Shown here: piece after piece, positions 62,742-64,000 of the stretch
Layout of the letters: each line of letters starts with the position of its first letter
Position numbering within the stretch: the stretch's first letter is position 1
Source: Lachnospiraceae bacterium
GTDB taxonomy: Bacteria; Bacillota; Clostridia; Lachnospirales; Lachnospiraceae
Direction of reading: 5' to 3'
NCBI GenBank assembly: GCA_030537145.1
Contig: JAUNON010000006.1
Coordinates: forward strand, 10,389 to 74,388
Length of the DNA stretch: 64,000 nucleotides
Position numbers and translations under genes: made by a program
The notes under the pieces: generated by a model
What the model saw: the letters and a program-made list of their open reading frames with translations, nothing else
Told to the model about the DNA's origin: nothing
The model's database searches: none

Positions 62742-63809
62742 TTACTCCTGCTCCTCTTCCTCTGTTTCGGAAATCAGAATACAGTTGGGCGTCTCCACCT
62801 TAAGCTGCTTTCCCTTCATCACCAGAGTTCCCTTTTCATAATTCACCGTGAAAAATCTCATATAATTGGATTCATGGCAAAGTACGATCATGGTCTTTTC
62901 ATCCGGCAGCACATCCACATCCTTTGGATAGCCTCCGCTGATAGGCAGAATACAGATTTTTGTCAAAAGCCCTGTCTCCTGGTCGATGGAAAAGACGCCC
63001 ACTGTATTTTCCCCGGCACTGGAGCAATACAGATATTTTCCGCTGGGCGAAATTTTCATGGCACAGCAGGCGCTGCTGACTTCCTTTTCATCCATGACAC
63101 TTTTTACTTCCTGAAGGAGCTCAAATTCCGGTGATTTTCCGCTGCCGTCATAGGAATATACCCGGATCTTATTGGAAAGCTCACAGTTGATATAAGCAAA
63201 TCTTCCGTCCTTGCTGAAGCAAATCAGTCTTGGGCCGGATTCCAACTCACAGCGCAGGATATCGTATAGCTTCAGCTTTCCTGTGGTGGGATGCACCTTA
63301 TAAATCTTTACCTGATCCACTCCATTATCCACTGCGCATAAATATTTATTATCCGGTGTGGGAAGCACGCAGCTTACATGGGGACGGAAATTCCGTTCTG
63401 CCACGCTGCCCAGGCCCTGGTGAAAAATCCCATCCATCACGCTGCCCAGACGTCCGTTCCGATGTGTATGCACCACCGTCACCTTTCCATCATGGTAGCC
63501 GCCCACAAAAAGGAATTTTCCCGTCACATCCGTAGAAAGATAGCAGCCTCTCATCCCGTCGATCCCCACCTTATTAATCGGAGTCAGATCCCCGTTTGGT
63601 TCAATCTTCAGCACCTCTACGCCCTCATCTGCAATCGAATACAGATACTTGCCATTGCAGGACTTGGTAAGATAAGAGGCGTTGTGCACCGGCACCACAT
63701 TCCGCTCCCTGAGAGTTCCCTGTTCCATATCAATATCGTAAACATGTATTCCAATGCTGCTGCCATGCGTGTAGGTTCCCACGTACGCCACATATTTCTT
63801 TTTACTCAT
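62742..63809 (-). CDS. Lactonase-family beta-propeller protein
   Basis: 355 residues of repeated blades such as VSCVLPTPDNKYLCAVDNGVDQVKIY and MKISPSGKYLYCSSAGENTVGVF, as in 6-phosphogluconolactonase YbhE/Pgl. No signal peptide, so cytosolic. The family covers sugar lactonases and others; the substrate is not evident. AGGAGG precedes the ATG. Confidence 0.9.
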   Translation of the reverse strand: MSKKKYVAYVGTYTHGSSIGIHVYDIDMEQGTLRERNVVPVHNASYLTKSCNGKYLYSIADEGVEVLKIEPNGDLTPINKVGIDGMRGCYLSTDVTGKFLFVGGYHDGKVTVVHTHRNGRLGSVMDGIFHQGLGSVAERNFRPHVSCVLPTPDNKYLCAVDNGVDQVKIYKVHPTTGKLKLYDILRCELESGPRLICFSKDGRFAYINCELSNKIRVYSYDGSGKSPEFELLQEVKSVMDEKEVSSACCAMKISPSGKYLYCSSAGENTVGVFSIDQETGLLTKICILPISGGYPKDVDVLPDEKTMIVLCHESNYMRFFTVNYEKGTLVMKGKQLKVETPNCILISETEEEEQE

Positions 63810-63867
63810 TTTGGTTCCCTCCTGCTTTTACCGTTATTGCGTAATGGTATTTTTCGCACTTTTCGTT

Positions 63868-63896
63868 ATTGTATCATATACCCAAAACTTTGTTAA
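63868..63896 (-). promoter_or_regulatory. Promoter of the lactonase gene
   Basis: TTAACA (63891-63896) and TACAAT (63868-63873) on the minus strand are 17 bp apart, 59 bp upstream of the ATG. The remaining bases 63897-64000 hold no feature I can identify. Confidence 0.65.
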
Positions 63897-64000
63897 GCAA
63901 ATTTCCCGTAAATTCTTTATCAGAATGCTGCAGTTTGGCCAGCCGGAAAAGGAAAGAGCAGACTGCGCACGCCGGCGTACTAAGAGCCGTATTTACATTT

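Overview
The window looks like a chromosomal segment of a spore-forming Clostridia species, most probably Lachnospiraceae. The grounds are a class A RNase P RNA, Firmicute-style AGGAGG ribosome binding sites, a dgt-dnaG-rpoD-trmK cluster, a glutaminyl-tRNA synthetase (present in some Clostridia, absent from bacilli), a DUF5721-type protein, GerMN and DegV proteins, and cellobiose phosphorylase. No rRNA, phage, transposase or CRISPR array was seen. Nothing was computed; all calls come from reading the sequence and from family knowledge.

Layout. 1-2320: 3'-truncated gene for a secreted repeat protein, then rnpB with its own near-consensus promoter. 2.3-8.6 kb (minus): information-processing run dgt-dnaG-rpoD-trmK-nucleoside kinase. 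8.7-15.1 kb (minus): comEA, a PhoB-like regulator, its histidine kinase, a GerMN lipoprotein and comEC, packed as one operon. 15.2-19.1 kb: hairpin repeats, GH43 beta-xylosidase, glycerol kinase, a small DMT-type membrane protein. 19.2-25.3 kb: arginine biosynthesis, argCJBD on minus and argG on plus, diverging from a shared region with ArgR-like boxes. 25.3-34.9 kb: DegV lipid-binding protein, DUF5721, CIRCE-associated htpG, TraX-like protein, HAD phosphatase, YdcF, glnS, lipid kinase. 34.9-43.8 kb (minus): glycosyltransferase, mutY, three cell-envelope or secreted proteins, a MoxR ATPase/VWA/small-protein operon, uridine kinase. 43.8-47.9 kb: LacI regulator divergent from cellobiose phosphorylase, both with operator-like AAACGTTT palindromes, then tRNA-Leu(CAA). 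47.9-54.1 kb: lysA, LTA-synthase-like sulfatase, a catalytically dead rhomboid with a zinc module, a LysM mini-protein with 30-bp repeats, aroC.

54.2-61.5 kb is the most unusual block: a visibly AT-richer, tightly overlapped operon of a TetR regulator, two exporter-fold ABC half-transporters, an MptD-like ECF S component, an EcfT-like protein and a fused double EcfA ATPase. Next to it lie a permease remnant and a lone methyltransferase. The gene set suggests a combined ECF plus IrtAB/YbtPQ-like uptake or efflux system for an unknown small molecule; the substrate cannot be read from sequence. The window ends with a lactonase-family beta-propeller gene and its promoter.

Many start codons were moved inward from the longest reading frame on ribosome binding site grounds, including two probable TTG starts beyond the DUF5721 gene. 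Sigma-A-type promoters were identified by eye as a -35/-10 pair with 16-18 bp spacing and should be read as predictions.
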